Part shown: positions 1 through 9,105 of the stretch, in pieces
How positions within the stretch are numbered: the stretch's first letter is position 1
Layout of the letters: each line of letters opens with the position of its first letter
NCBI RefSeq assembly: GCF_008312935.1
Contig: NZ_VSZO01000015.1
Coordinates: forward strand, 1 to 64,000
Reading direction: 5' to 3'
DNA: 64,000 nt
Origin: Roseiconus lacunae
GTDB lineage: Bacteria > Planctomycetota > Planctomycetia > Pirellulales > Pirellulaceae
Notes under the pieces: model-generated
What the model saw: the letters and a program-made list of their open reading frames with translations, nothing else
The model's database searches: none
Told to the model about the DNA's origin: nothing
Translations under genes and position numbers: made by a program

Positions 1-332
1 CTGGGAGAGTCGGGCCTTCAGGCCCGGAGAGGGCACCCTCCCCGGCCGTTTGCTCGTCCGACCCTCCCGCAAGCGGGAAGGTGTTATCCAGATGATTAAA
101 CCCAAAGACTCGTGTTTGCCTGCTTAGACGGCGCGCAATCACGTGCGGCTCATCAAGTCAGTTTGTCGCTTCAGCTGAGTCGACGGCGGTTAGACTTGGG
201 AAGAACATTTCCGGTGCGAGACGTGCCACTGCTCCGTGGCGACGAGTCGCGCGTATGACGGGCGACGACTACGAAGTGAAACCGCGTGTCGAGGGGCTGC
301 TGCGGGAAAAGCCGCAGCAATCACGTTCCCGA
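1..332. other. intergenic region with GC-rich palindromes
   Basis: No gene is seen here. Bases 11-26 form a perfect 7-base-pair hairpin with a 2-base loop (CGGGCCT/AGGCCCG), and 65-78 form a second (TCCCGC/GCGGGA). The intervening GAGAGGG/ACCCTCC blocks look like the palindromic intergenic repeats common in Pirellulaceae. A further hairpin (299-318) lies just beyond the stop of the minus-strand gene at 333. Confidence 0.5.
299..318 (-). terminator. hairpin after the 333-1076 gene
   Basis: GCTGCGG (299-305) pairs with CCGCAGC (312-318) around a 6-base loop, 15 bases past the stop codon of the minus-strand gene. There is no T-run, so it is at best a weak or factor-assisted terminator. Confidence 0.3.
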
Positions 333-1076
333 TCAGTGTAGTGAGATCGCTTCTTGGAGAGGACGCAGTACGTTGCCGACGAGGTATTCATCGATCAGGT
401 CGCGTCCGAGTGCGGACAGTCGAGTGAACTCGGCGTCAAACGCTTCGTTTGGGCCGAGGCTATCGAAACGGCGGACCGTCAGGTAAACGCTCAATTGGTC
501 CTCGCCGAATTCCCCCGTGCGAACTTGATAGGCGGTCGTCCGAGATTCGAAACTAACGCGGCATTGCGTTCGGCAATCTTCGTCCAGTGAGAACTGAATC
601 GAGGGCTCGTTAGAGAGAACTTTGCCGTAGGGTTGGTGGATCAACTTTTCGAGCGCCGGTGCGACACCGAGTACCTGGGTCAGTATCTCGTTGTGGTTTC
701 CACGATAGCCAAAATCGAATCCGAACATCACACTGAGCGATTCGCAATCTAGCGGCGTGATCGACAATTCGTAGGGCACTAACTCCAGGACCGTGCGGTG
801 CAGTTCCAACGCAGTTTCCAATGAGTCGGGATTCACCGTACCGCTGTTGAGTCGTCGCGGTTCGGTCGAAACCCATTGGTAAGCGCCTTGCTCTTTTTCT
901 TCTTCGAGAACGAACTCAGATTTTTCCCGTGAGTAGAAATTGACCATTTTGGGAAAACGGCGGCGGACTTGTTCATAAAAGTGCAACACCGACTCCCGGT
1001 TCTGGGGGAGATCCAGTTCGGTTGCCAGGTTCATGTTGATATAAAAGTCATCGCTGTACATGCCGTAATCACTCAT
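333..1076 (-). CDS. hypothetical protein, about 247 aa
   Basis: I do not recognise a named family with certainty. The protein is soluble, acidic and has no signal peptide or membrane segment. It starts MSDYGMYSDDF and has a mixed alpha/beta composition, with a long C-terminal helix region around ALGRDLIDEYL. Its layout faintly recalls the sporadically distributed TIGR04255 proteins, but that is only an impression. The ATG at 1076 is preferred over an in-frame TTG two codons upstream. It is monocistronic on the minus strand, 80 bases downstream of the secreted DUF1080-like gene, which could be co-transcribed with it. No function is assigned. Confidence 0.7.
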   Translation of the reverse strand: MSDYGMYSDDFYINMNLATELDLPQNRESVLHFYEQVRRRFPKMVNFYSREKSEFVLEEEKEQGAYQWVSTEPRRLNSGTVNPDSLETALELHRTVLELVPYELSITPLDCESLSVMFGFDFGYRGNHNEILTQVLGVAPALEKLIHQPYGKVLSNEPSIQFSLDEDCRTQCRVSFESRTTAYQVRTGEFGEDQLSVYLTVRRFDSLGPNEAFDAEFTRLSALGRDLIDEYLVGNVLRPLQEAISLH

Positions 1077-1156
1077 AAGCAAGCGTTATCCTTGGTCCAT
1101 TCCGATGGCGGCAGGGGAAAGTAGAACAGTTCGTTAAAAGGCCCGAGCGATCGACG

Positions 1157-1831
1157 CTACTTGGCCGTGACCACAACATCATCGAATGCGTTCAAGTCGT
1201 CAAACGACCCGATCCCGATTCGACCGTGAGTGAACGTTTTGTCGCTAACTTGGAGGTGTGGTGTCTCCATATCGTCGAAGTAGACGCTGATTTCACCCGT
1301 GTCGACGTCGCGAACCAGTTTGACTCGGTGCCACTGGTCTCCCCAGGGGGTGCGTTTCTCGTTCTTGGTTAGCGGTGTTCGGGGAGCTTCGTTGACGATC
1401 ATGATCTGGCCGCTCGCCGGGTCCGGGCGGGCGCCCAGGTGCACGTAGTAAAAGTGCTGGTCATCTTTGTAATTGAAAAAAACGCAGCAATCGCGGTGGT
1501 TTCCGGTGTCTTTGGTGCTCTTGACGCGAAAAGTGATCTCGAAACTGCCCAGTTCAAGGTTCTTGATCAGAGCAACGTGCAGGGGGCTGCGGACGGGCGG
1601 TTTGTATTCGCTTTTCCGATCGGTGATCTCGATCGCCTGAGATCCGTGATCCGAATTGTGGGACCACGTTTTCGGATCCAGGAACTCCCAGCGTTCCGTT
1701 CCCGCCTCGAAATCGTCCGAAAATAGCGTTTTGGGCGATTCGGCCCGCGCCATCGGGGACAAAACGCAGACCGAAATAGTTGCAACGAAAGCGATCATCG
1801 CCGAGGCGGTTGGGGAGCGGAAAAACGCCAT
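1157..1831 (-). CDS. secreted DUF1080-like (3-keto-disaccharide hydrolase-type) protein
   Basis: This 224-residue protein begins with a typical signal peptide (about residues 1-30, ending ARA before ESPKT). The rest is a concanavalin/jelly-roll-like beta domain: an opening FSDDFEAGTERWEF stretch, a central FYYVHLGARPD strand, WHRVKLVRD, and a closing GRIGIGSFDD segment. These are the hallmarks of the DUF1080 family, very abundant in planctomycetes and linked to processing of keto-sugars or glycans outside the cytoplasm. Catalytic residues cannot be assigned by eye, so it may be a binding rather than an enzymatic member. It is divergent from recQ, and the 274-base gap should hold both promoters. 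Confidence 0.75.
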   Translation of the reverse strand: MAFFRSPTASAMIAFVATISVCVLSPMARAESPKTLFSDDFEAGTERWEFLDPKTWSHNSDHGSQAIEITDRKSEYKPPVRSPLHVALIKNLELGSFEITFRVKSTKDTGNHRDCCVFFNYKDDQHFYYVHLGARPDPASGQIMIVNEAPRTPLTKNEKRTPWGDQWHRVKLVRDVDTGEISVYFDDMETPHLQVSDKTFTHGRIGIGSFDDLNAFDDVVVTAK

Positions 1832-2105
1832 AGGATGTTAATCAAGAGAGAATGGGGAGGATCGGGGTTCACGCGTACTGCGTCAGTTCAACTCGTCAGC
1901 GGCTGACCGCGGGGCATATCGTAGGGTGGCCCCCCAATATGTCCCTGCAGTACCGACCCGCAGTGTCAAATTGCAGCGTCAATCCGCAGTATAGACCAGC
2001 CAAGCCGGCGCAGCCATGCACCGCGCTCAGAGGTCACAATCGCGGGCGTCGTCTAGGCTGATTCGCATTTTTCGTATACTGTCGCGTGACTAATCAGCAC
2101 ATTTC
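1832..2105. promoter_or_regulatory. divergent promoter region between the DUF1080-like gene and recQ
   Basis: No gene is present. The best -10-like element towards recQ is TATACT at 2075-2080, 26 bases before the ATG; a matching -35 box is not convincing. Loose repeats of a CGCAGTxT motif occur around 1958-1993. Confidence 0.25.
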
Positions 2106-4952
2106 ATGGATCGGTCAATGAGTAGGCTTGCGACGGACACTCAGGAACTTCTTGCACGATTCGGGTTGCAGCAATTCCGGAAGGGGCAATCCGAAGTCAT
2201 CGAGGCGGTTGGCGACGGACACGACGTGATGTGTGTCATGCCAACCGGCGGCGGGAAAAGTCTGTGTTACCAATTGCCATCGCTGGCTCGCGAAGGGGTG
2301 ACACTGGTCGTTTCCCCATTGATTGCCCTGATGAAGGATCAGGTCGACACGCTGCGACGTCTTGGGATTGCCGCAGAACTGATCAATTCAACGTTAGATG
2401 TTCGGCAGCAAGCTGATGTGATGGACGCGATGAAGCGTGGCGAGTTGAAACTCGTATACATCGCCCCGGAACGGCTTCGCAACGGTCAGTTTGTCGAGAC
2501 CCTCGGGCATTGCAATGTCACACTTTTGGCGATCGACGAAGCTCACTGCGTCAGCGAATGGGGTCATGACTTTCGTCCCGACTATGCTCGTTTGGGCCAG
2601 ATGCGAAAGCGTCATTTGGGTGGCGTTCAAACGATTGCGTTGACGGCGACGGCTACCGAAGCGGTCCGCGAAGACATTTGCGCGATCTTGGAACTTTCTG
2701 ATCCCAAGGTCTTTGTCAAAGGCTTTGCCCGCACGAATTTATTTTTAGAAGTCGAGCACAGCAAAGGGGACAGTGAAAAGGATGAGCAACTGCTGAGCTT
2801 CGTCTCTTCGCAATCCGGCACCGGGATCATCTATGCGGCCACCCGGCGGGCTTGTGAAACGGTGGGGCAGTGGTTGCCGGAACGGTTGCGTCGCCCGGTC
2901 GGCGTTTATCACGGTGGGATGGACCCAGAACATCGTCGCATCGTGCAAGAAAAATTCATGTCCGGAGATCTTGCCGCGATCGTGGCGACCAACGCATTTG
3001 GAATGGGCATTGATAAGTCCGACATTCGATATGTCGTTCACTACAATATGCCTGGGACGCTCGAAGCTTACTATCAAGAGGCCGGTCGGGCGGGACGCGA
3101 CGGGTTAGAAAGCGCTTGCAAATTGTTGTTTTCCTACAGCGATCGTTATACCCAAGAATACTTCATCGAAAATCGTTATCCGTCCAAAGACGTCGTGCGG
3201 AAAGTCTACGAGTACCTGCACGCTCGTCCCGAAGATCCGATCGAGTTGACGTTGGAGCAGGTTCGCGATGCGGTCAACGCGGAAAGTGCTGAGTCGGTGG
3301 GGATGTCCGAAACGTTGCTTGCCAAGGCGGGCATCTTGCGACGGCTCGATAGCAGCCAAAACCAACTGATGGTGCGGCTCGATAGCGATACGCCAACGTT
3401 TTTAGATTTTCTACCTCGCGAAGCAAAGTTGCGTCGCCGAGTGATGAAAGCGATCGAACACTTCGTCAAGAAACAGCGGTTCGAAGATGTCTTCATTCGG
3501 CCGGATCGATTGATGCGACAAGCCGATGTCAATCGCGACCAACTGATGCGTACGCTTCGCGAGCTGAAGCGACTGAACGGTTTTGATTATGTTCCGCCGT
3601 TTCGAGGCCGAGCCGTTCACTTCGTCAAACGCGATGTGCCATTCGAAATGGTCGAGATCGATTTCGAAGAACTCGCTCGCCGCAAGGCGGCCGAATACGC
3701 CAAGCTGGATGCGGTGATCGGATTCGCGCGAAGCGGTGGCTGCCGACAAAAAGTGATCTTGGACTACTTCGGTGACCCCGATAGCAAGAACTGTGGTAAA
3801 TGTGATCGTTGTTGCGTTGGGAACCCAAATTCGAGTGGTGTCGCGGCGAGCAACGTTAGCGACACCGACGCCAAAGCGATTCTTTGCGGGGTACGTGTCG
3901 TGCTGAGCGGTTTTACGCGCATGCACGGGCGATTCGGAAAGACGATGGTCGCGCAGATGTTGTGCGGGTCACAGAACAAAAAAATGGCACAGTGGAAGCT
4001 TAACCGGCTAAGCACGTACGGGATGTTGTCCGCGCTCAAACAGAGTCAGCTGTGCAAGATCATAGACGTGATGATCGATCATGGGATGGCGATTCAGCGT
4101 GAAGTCGACCAGCGTCGTCCGACCGTGGAAATCAGTGACTTGGGACGCGAAGTCATGCACTTACGCGCGCCGCTGCCGGTAGCGTTTATCGCATCGCTGA
4201 ATAAAGGTTTGGCGAAGTCTCTAATCGCCGCGTCCCGTCACATCGAATCCGCCGACGTCAACGAGCCTGGCGAGTATGCCGCATCGCCATCGATCGAATC
4301 CGCCGATGAAACGGAGGCGGCAGACGCTGTCACGGAAATCGAAGATAAAAACGAGGAAACGGTCGGAACGGAGGCCAAGCGTGTTGAGCCGGAATCCCCG
4401 GTGAGTATCACGCTGGATGATTTGACGAGTCCGGAAAAGAAAACGACGCAAGCAGTCGCTGACGCGATCAAGCGATGGCGGAGGCGGACCGCCGCAGCGC
4501 TCGGTTTGCCGGCCTTTCGCGTGCTCAGCAACGCGACGATTCAGCGGTTATCCGAAATTCGTCCTTCCAACAGCAGCGAGTTGGAAACTATTTCAGGTAT
4601 CGGACCGTCAACGATGGAACAGCACGGCTACGACATTTTGGAAGTCATCCGCACCAGCGAAAGCACGGAGGAATGCGTCGATGAATTCGATCCGCCATCA
4701 GAGGGTGGGCATGGGGACGCAGTGCCATCTGACGGCGAATCGGACGAATCGTTCCAAATTCGATCCGACAGTACCGATGCAGCAGTCGCTACCGACGAAC
4801 AGGAGGCGTATTGGACCTGGCGGCTTTTCTCAGAGGGCTTTGTTTTTGATGAGGTTTGCCAAATTCGGCGACTCGATCGAGGACAGGTCCGGGCACACCT
4901 TCGCAACGCCGAAGGGGCGGGGCGTCACGTACCGCCAAATTGGCTGGGGTGA
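2106..4952 (+). CDS. recQ: ATP-dependent DNA helicase RecQ
   Basis: This is a 3'-5' DNA helicase for recombination and fork repair. It is 948 residues long, against about 600-730 for typical RecQ. Visible parts, in order: Walker A TGGGKS (47-52), DEAH box (144-147), helicase C domain with the ATNAFGMGIDK and QEAGRAGRDG motifs, and a RecQ zinc-binding region with Cys546, Cys563, Cys566 and Cys569. A winged-helix RQC domain follows. A long acidic, Glu/Asp/Thr-rich linker (about 700-780) leads to an HRDC domain (about 785-850) ending in the ISGIGPSTMEQHG hairpin. After a second acidic linker the last 50 residues look like a helix-turn-helix tail. ATG 2118 is an alternative start. It is a single-gene unit. 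Confidence 0.95.
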   Translation: MDRSMSRLATDTQELLARFGLQQFRKGQSEVIEAVGDGHDVMCVMPTGGGKSLCYQLPSLAREGVTLVVSPLIALMKDQVDTLRRLGIAAELINSTLDVRQQADVMDAMKRGELKLVYIAPERLRNGQFVETLGHCNVTLLAIDEAHCVSEWGHDFRPDYARLGQMRKRHLGGVQTIALTATATEAVREDICAILELSDPKVFVKGFARTNLFLEVEHSKGDSEKDEQLLSFVSSQSGTGIIYAATRRACETVGQWLPERLRRPVGVYHGGMDPEHRRIVQEKFMSGDLAAIVATNAFGMGIDKSDIRYVVHYNMPGTLEAYYQEAGRAGRDGLESACKLLFSYSDRYTQEYFIENRYPSKDVVRKVYEYLHARPEDPIELTLEQVRDAVNAESAESVGMSETLLAKAGILRRLDSSQNQLMVRLDSDTPTFLDFLPREAKLRRRVMKAIEHFVKKQRFEDVFIRPDRLMRQADVNRDQLMRTLRELKRLNGFDYVPPFRGRAVHFVKRDVPFEMVEIDFEELARRKAAEYAKLDAVIGFARSGGCRQKVILDYFGDPDSKNCGKCDRCCVGNPNSSGVAASNVSDTDAKAILCGVRVVLSGFTRMHGRFGKTMVAQMLCGSQNKKMAQWKLNRLSTYGMLSALKQSQLCKIIDVMIDHGMAIQREVDQRRPTVEISDLGREVMHLRAPLPVAFIASLNKGLAKSLIAASRHIESADVNEPGEYAASPSIESADETEAADAVTEIEDKNEETVGTEAKRVEPESPVSITLDDLTSPEKKTTQAVADAIKRWRRRTAAALGLPAFRVLSNATIQRLSEIRPSNSSELETISGIGPSTMEQHGYDILEVIRTSESTEECVDEFDPPSEGGHGDAVPSDGESDESFQIRSDSTDAAVATDEQEAYWTWRLFSEGFVFDEVCQIRRLDRGQVRAHLRNAEGAGRHVPPNWLG

Positions 4953-5259
4953 ACCGGATTCGGTTTTTCTGCGAAATTGCTACAATCCTTACACCCAAGG
5001 CTGAATCACGACGGAATGTGCCCCCAGGGGCAGCCGACCGGGTCCCAAGACCGACCCATGCTTTGACACATCGATAGACTGAAATGACTATCGGAACGAT
5101 TTGTGTCCAATTTCGGCATCAGGTTTGCCTTAGGTGGCCAAGTCGACGCAGACTGCCACGAATCCCGGTTGGAAGTCTGTCTCGTCGCTAATTCGATCTC
5201 AGCAGTTACCCAGAACCAGCGTTCTCTAACGAGCACGCCGCACTTAAATCAAATCACTT
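4953..5259. other. intergenic region upstream of ftsH
   Basis: This 307-base gap has no convincing gene; the short reading frames look like noise. It contains one promoter candidate (5063-5091) and no clear terminator for recQ. Confidence 0.5.
5063..5091 (+). promoter_or_regulatory. candidate sigma70-type promoter for ftsH
   Basis: TTGACA at 5063-5068 is a perfect -35 box. With a 17-base spacer the -10 position (5086-5091) reads GACTAT, which keeps the key second A and final T of TATAAT but is otherwise weak. It lies about 170 bases before the ftsH start, implying a long leader. Confidence 0.35.
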
Positions 5260-7281
5260 ATGGAAAATCGTCGCGAAGAACCGGAAGCAAAAAGCGATCC
5301 ACCACGTCGTAACAACGGTTTGTTGATTGCACTGGTGGTCTTAGCGGCTTTCGCGATCCTGTTTTGGCGGACTGAAGACAACGGTTCTCGCATCAAGTAC
5401 AGCTTTTTCAAGAAAGAGCTGCTTGAGAACGACAACGTCGAGTCGGTCAGTATCGGTGCGGGCCGAGTTTACGGAACATTCAAGGTCGGACCGCCGGCAC
5501 CGAAAGTCATTCAAGACGGCCGCGAGGTCATCGAGAAAGATGAGGACGGTAACCCGAAGACACTCGACAAAAAATTCTACTTCAATCTGTCGCTCGATTC
5601 GCAATCGGCCGCTCGGCTGGAAGAGGATCTCGATCGGGCGAAGGTGCCGTTTGAGTATCGCGATCGCGATAACTCGCGGGAGATGTTCCAACTGCTGATC
5701 TTCGTTGGGCTACCCATTTTGTTGCTGCTGTTCGTCTTCATGATGATTCGTCGGACGCGAAACGACATCATGGGCGGTGGCTTCCTCTCGGGCTTCGGGA
5801 AAAGCCCTGCCAAACGCTTCGAGGCCAATGAGCGGACGGTGACGTTCAGCGATGTCGCGGGTCTGGAGGGCGTCAAAGCAGACTTGCAAGAGATCGTTGA
5901 TTACCTCAAGACACCGGACAAATTTCAAAAACTTGGCGGACGCGTTCCCAAAGGCGTCTTGCTGAACGGGCCTCCGGGAACCGGGAAGACATTGCTCGCG
6001 CGTGCGGTGGCCGGCGAAGCCGAGGTGCCGTTCTATTCGGTTAACGGCAGTGAGTTCATTCAGATGTTCGTTGGCGTCGGTGCCAGTCGCGTCCGAGACC
6101 TGTTTCAAACCGCCAAACAAAATAGCCCCGGGATTATCTTCATCGACGAGATCGATGCGGTGGGCCGCCAACGCGGCGCCGGACTTGGCGGAGGACATGA
6201 CGAGCGTGAGCAGACGCTGAACCAAATCCTTGGCGAAATGGATGGGTTCACGCCCAGCCAAGCGGTGATCGTGATCGCCGCCACCAACCGTCCTGATGTT
6301 TTGGATCCCGCGTTGCTCCGCCCTGGACGCTTCGACCGTCACATCACCGTGAATCGTCCGACGATGAAAGGGCGTGAAGAGATCTTTAAAGTCCACGTTC
6401 GCGACGTTCCGCTTGCCGACGATGTCCGGTTGGATCGTCTGGCCGCGGGCACGATTGGCTTGACCGGAGCGGATATCCAAAACATGGTCAACGAGGCCGC
6501 ACTGTGGGCGGCCCGCAACGATAAGAAAGAAGTCGACATGGACGACTTCGATTACGCTCGCGACAAAATTTTGATGGGCGCCAAACGCGAGGAAGTCCTG
6601 CGTGGAATCGAGAAAGTGAAAACTGCGTACCACGAAGCCGGACACACATTGACCGCCTGGCATCTTGACGGGGCACACACGGTTCATAAGGTCACGATCG
6701 TTCCCCGAGGCCGCGCCCTCGGCGTGACGCAGTACGTTCCCAACGAAGATCGCTTGAACGTCAGTAAGAAGGAACTGGAGCATCAACTGATCGTCTTGCT
6801 CGGTGGGCGTGCGGCAGAAAAGATTATCTATGACGAACCCACCGTCGGCGCCGAGAACGACATCGAACGCGCCACTGGGATTGCCCGGCGGATGGTCACC
6901 ACTTGGGGCATGAGTCCTAAGCTGGGGCCGGTTTGTTACAAAACCAGCGATGAAGATCCGTTCTTGGGACGCGAGATGCATCAGCAACGTCAGTTCAGCG
7001 AGCATACTCAGGAACTGATCGATGAAGAGGTCTCACGTATCTTGCTCGAAGCGGATCAACGAGCCGAACAGTTGCTGCGTGAACATCGTTCTGACCTTGA
7101 TAAGCTTGTCGCCGAATTGGTCGAGCAAGAGGAGCTTGATGAAGAGCAAATCACGGCACTGATTGGCGATTCGATCCAAAAGAAGATGAAAGAGAAAGGC
7201 GAAGAGCCTGAGGGTATCGTGTCGTCACCTGAGGTTAACGACGCGGGGATTTCCAATCCTGTGATAAATTGCGACGAATGA
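5260..7281 (+). CDS. ftsH: ATP-dependent zinc metalloprotease FtsH
   Basis: This is a membrane-anchored AAA+ protease that extracts and degrades misfolded or regulatory membrane and cytosolic proteins. At 673 residues it is of normal length. It has a short cytosolic N-terminus, a first membrane segment (about residues 20-37), an extracytoplasmic domain, a second membrane segment (about 145-163), and the AAA domain with Walker A GPPGTGKT from residue 237 and Walker B IIFIDEID near 292. The SRH arginines follow. The zinc site HEAGH lies at 458-462, with a third ligand, Asp534, in NDIERAT. An acidic coiled C-terminus ends the protein. Its stop overlaps the ATG of the next gene, implying coupled translation. 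Confidence 0.97.
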   Translation: MENRREEPEAKSDPPRRNNGLLIALVVLAAFAILFWRTEDNGSRIKYSFFKKELLENDNVESVSIGAGRVYGTFKVGPPAPKVIQDGREVIEKDEDGNPKTLDKKFYFNLSLDSQSAARLEEDLDRAKVPFEYRDRDNSREMFQLLIFVGLPILLLLFVFMMIRRTRNDIMGGGFLSGFGKSPAKRFEANERTVTFSDVAGLEGVKADLQEIVDYLKTPDKFQKLGGRVPKGVLLNGPPGTGKTLLARAVAGEAEVPFYSVNGSEFIQMFVGVGASRVRDLFQTAKQNSPGIIFIDEIDAVGRQRGAGLGGGHDEREQTLNQILGEMDGFTPSQAVIVIAATNRPDVLDPALLRPGRFDRHITVNRPTMKGREEIFKVHVRDVPLADDVRLDRLAAGTIGLTGADIQNMVNEAALWAARNDKKEVDMDDFDYARDKILMGAKREEVLRGIEKVKTAYHEAGHTLTAWHLDGAHTVHKVTIVPRGRALGVTQYVPNEDRLNVSKKELEHQLIVLLGGRAAEKIIYDEPTVGAENDIERATGIARRMVTTWGMSPKLGPVCYKTSDEDPFLGREMHQQRQFSEHTQELIDEEVSRILLEADQRAEQLLREHRSDLDKLVAELVEQEELDEEQITALIGDSIQKKMKEKGEEPEGIVSSPEVNDAGISNPVINCDE

Positions 7282-7673
7282 AGGATGCGAAGAAAGTAGC
7301 GTCGGAAGTCGCTTCTGCCGCAAAGAAAGCCCGCAAGTTAGGCTTTGGGCAATCGTCTCATGTTTTGGTCGTATGCATGGACCGAAAGACCGGCAAGTGC
7401 TGCCGGGGCGATGCGATGGCTGACGCATGGAAGCATCTAAAGACGCGTTGCCGAGAACTTCGGAAAAGCGGACGTGAGCCTGTGATTCGCGTGAAAGCAG
7501 AGTGCCTGGATATCTGCAAGGCGGGCCCGATTATCGGCGTATTGCCGGATGATATTTGGTACGGCCACTGCACCCCGGCGGTGATCGATCGAATCATTGA
7601 CGAACATCTCAGCGCAGGGAATGTCGTTGAAGAATACGTGATCGCTTCCAAACCATCAGCCGCAGAGCGCTAG
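7278..7673 (+). CDS. thioredoxin-like [2Fe-2S] ferredoxin
   Basis: This small protein of 131 residues matches the (2Fe-2S) ferredoxin family related to the NuoE/NADH dehydrogenase 24 kDa thioredoxin fold. Candidate cluster ligands are Cys33, Cys41 or Cys42, Cys76 and Cys80 (in VVCMDRKTGKCC and AECLDICKAGP). The family, also seen in cyanobacteria, transfers electrons in pathways that are mostly undefined. The N-terminal 25 residues are Lys/Ala-rich. The ATG at 7278 overlaps the TGA of ftsH, so the ATG is chosen over a TTG three codons upstream and the pair is probably one operon. A link to membrane-protein quality control is only inference from coupling. Confidence 0.85.
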   Translation: MKDAKKVASEVASAAKKARKLGFGQSSHVLVVCMDRKTGKCCRGDAMADAWKHLKTRCRELRKSGREPVIRVKAECLDICKAGPIIGVLPDDIWYGHCTPAVIDRIIDEHLSAGNVVEEYVIASKPSAAER

Positions 7674-7725
7674 CTCGCGGTTGTTACGGTCACCGGCGGC
7701 GACGCGGTACTCAGACCGACCGCTC

Positions 7726-9015
7726 TCAGTCGAGAAACTTCTTTAAATCGAGCGTCGAACGTCCGATCGACTGATAGAAATACTTGAGCCCTTCTTTGTT
7801 AAACGACACGGCGTTTCCGTCGGGGAAGAACGCGACGACGACTTCGGCGGGATCGAGATTGTCGAGGCTATCGAATGCTTCCTGCGATCCGTGCAGCACA
7901 CGGTCTTGGTCGAGTTGACGATTGATTTGTGAGGCGACTTCTCTGATATCCGTGTTGGTAAAATCGTCGGTCAGTGTCCCCGGGGCACGTCCGGTGCGGG
8001 CGTTGGCCGTGTTGTCGACCGCAAGTGCTAGGTTACGCCCTTTCGCGTTCGGATCAATCACTCCCATCAAATCGTAGTCGCCGACAAGCGGTTTTTGAGA
8101 CACCGGATCAATCACTTGGTTCGGCCGCACGGGCCAATCGGCCGAGGACAGATCGATCGTGTTCCCGTTCAAGTCGGTGGCGGTAACTCGATCAGAATCG
8201 ACCACATAGTACTTTTTGTCACTTCCCGATCGCACCGTCGCCTTTGCTTTTGCGATTTCGTCGGCACCTTTGCAGGTCACAATCCCGGTATCGGGACTGG
8301 TCTTCATCTTGATTTCCTTGGGCTTCGCCGGGAAACCTTTTTGAATCCAACGCACTGATTTTGGGTTTGTTTGCCGGACCATGATGATCCGCTGATGTGT
8401 GGGATTGGCGGCAACGCGTTTGAACACGTTGAAGTGGGACGCGGGCATTCCGGCGTCGGACGCACTGGCGGCTTTGGCCAATCCACGCATGTTGCGAAGT
8501 TTTGGTCCCATTCGCTTCGCACCCTTGGCGATCATCGCCAAGAACGCAGCGACGCCGACGACGGCAATGAAGTTCGCCAAGTGTTTCGAGGCCTTTTCCA
8601 GATCGTCGTCCGAGCGTGCTTGGCAGGTTAGGTCCACGAAGGCGACAAAATCGCCACCGACACTCCAGATCTGCCAGCCGAGAAACCCGAGGCCGAGGAC
8701 CAGCAATAATGCGTCGGCGATGAAACCAATGCCAAAGTAGTGAGACCCACCCCAAACGACGAGGACGCCGATCATGATCGCCAGACTAGCCGGCGAAAGC
8801 AGGGCGGCGAATTCTTCCTGGATCTCTGCGGGCAGCTTAGGCACCGTCCGGCGTAAAACGTTTTCAAACCGATCTTCTAGCGACAACGCTTGAACGTCAG
8901 TGCTGGATGAACCAAGGACACCCGGTACCGGCGTGAACCGGCATTGATTGGTGCCAAGGTCCCGGCTGCGGACGCCGGTGCTACCGACCGGTCCGGGGTT
9001 TCTGAAATCGGTCAT
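7726..9015 (-). CDS. putative polymorphic toxin with edema-factor/ExoY/CyaA-like nucleotidyl cyclase domain
   Basis: The protein has 429 residues. Residues about 60-170 carry a glycine-rich hydrophobic segment (LLSPASLAIMIGVLVVWGG, then GIGFIADALLLVLGLG) followed by a helix around DDDLEKASKHLANF. From memory this matches the DUF6861-type domain found in front of toxin domains. Residues about 205-429 resemble the class II (anthrax EF, Bordetella CyaA, Pseudomonas ExoY) cyclases. Three landmarks occur in order: GFPAK...IKMK, with Lys231 and Lys238 at the spacing of ExoY Lys81/Lys88; KPLVGDYDLMGVIDP, with Asp313 and Asp315 as the metal-binding pair; and VLHGSQE, with His375 as the catalytic histidine. 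The Asn six residues after that histidine in EF and ExoY is Phe381 here. KKYYVVDSD resembles the EF strand GKKYYLLES. No signal peptide, secretion genes or immunity gene adjoin it. Activity is inferred. Confidence 0.7.
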   Translation of the reverse strand: MTDFRNPGPVGSTGVRSRDLGTNQCRFTPVPGVLGSSSTDVQALSLEDRFENVLRRTVPKLPAEIQEEFAALLSPASLAIMIGVLVVWGGSHYFGIGFIADALLLVLGLGFLGWQIWSVGGDFVAFVDLTCQARSDDDLEKASKHLANFIAVVGVAAFLAMIAKGAKRMGPKLRNMRGLAKAASASDAGMPASHFNVFKRVAANPTHQRIIMVRQTNPKSVRWIQKGFPAKPKEIKMKTSPDTGIVTCKGADEIAKAKATVRSGSDKKYYVVDSDRVTATDLNGNTIDLSSADWPVRPNQVIDPVSQKPLVGDYDLMGVIDPNAKGRNLALAVDNTANARTGRAPGTLTDDFTNTDIREVASQINRQLDQDRVLHGSQEAFDSLDNLDPAEVVVAFFPDGNAVSFNKEGLKYFYQSIGRSTLDLKKFLD

Positions 9016-9105
9016 GCTTTACAACGGACAAGCGGACGGACGGGGTTCGTATTAAACACGTCATCGTCGGATCGATTAGATTGTTGCGAGCTTTCTTTTT
9101 CATTC

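Noticed and set aside
5710..7005. 431-codon open frame antisense to ftsH
   Set aside because: It lies wholly inside ftsH in the complementary phase, has no protein-like domain pattern, and reflects GC-rich codon bias.
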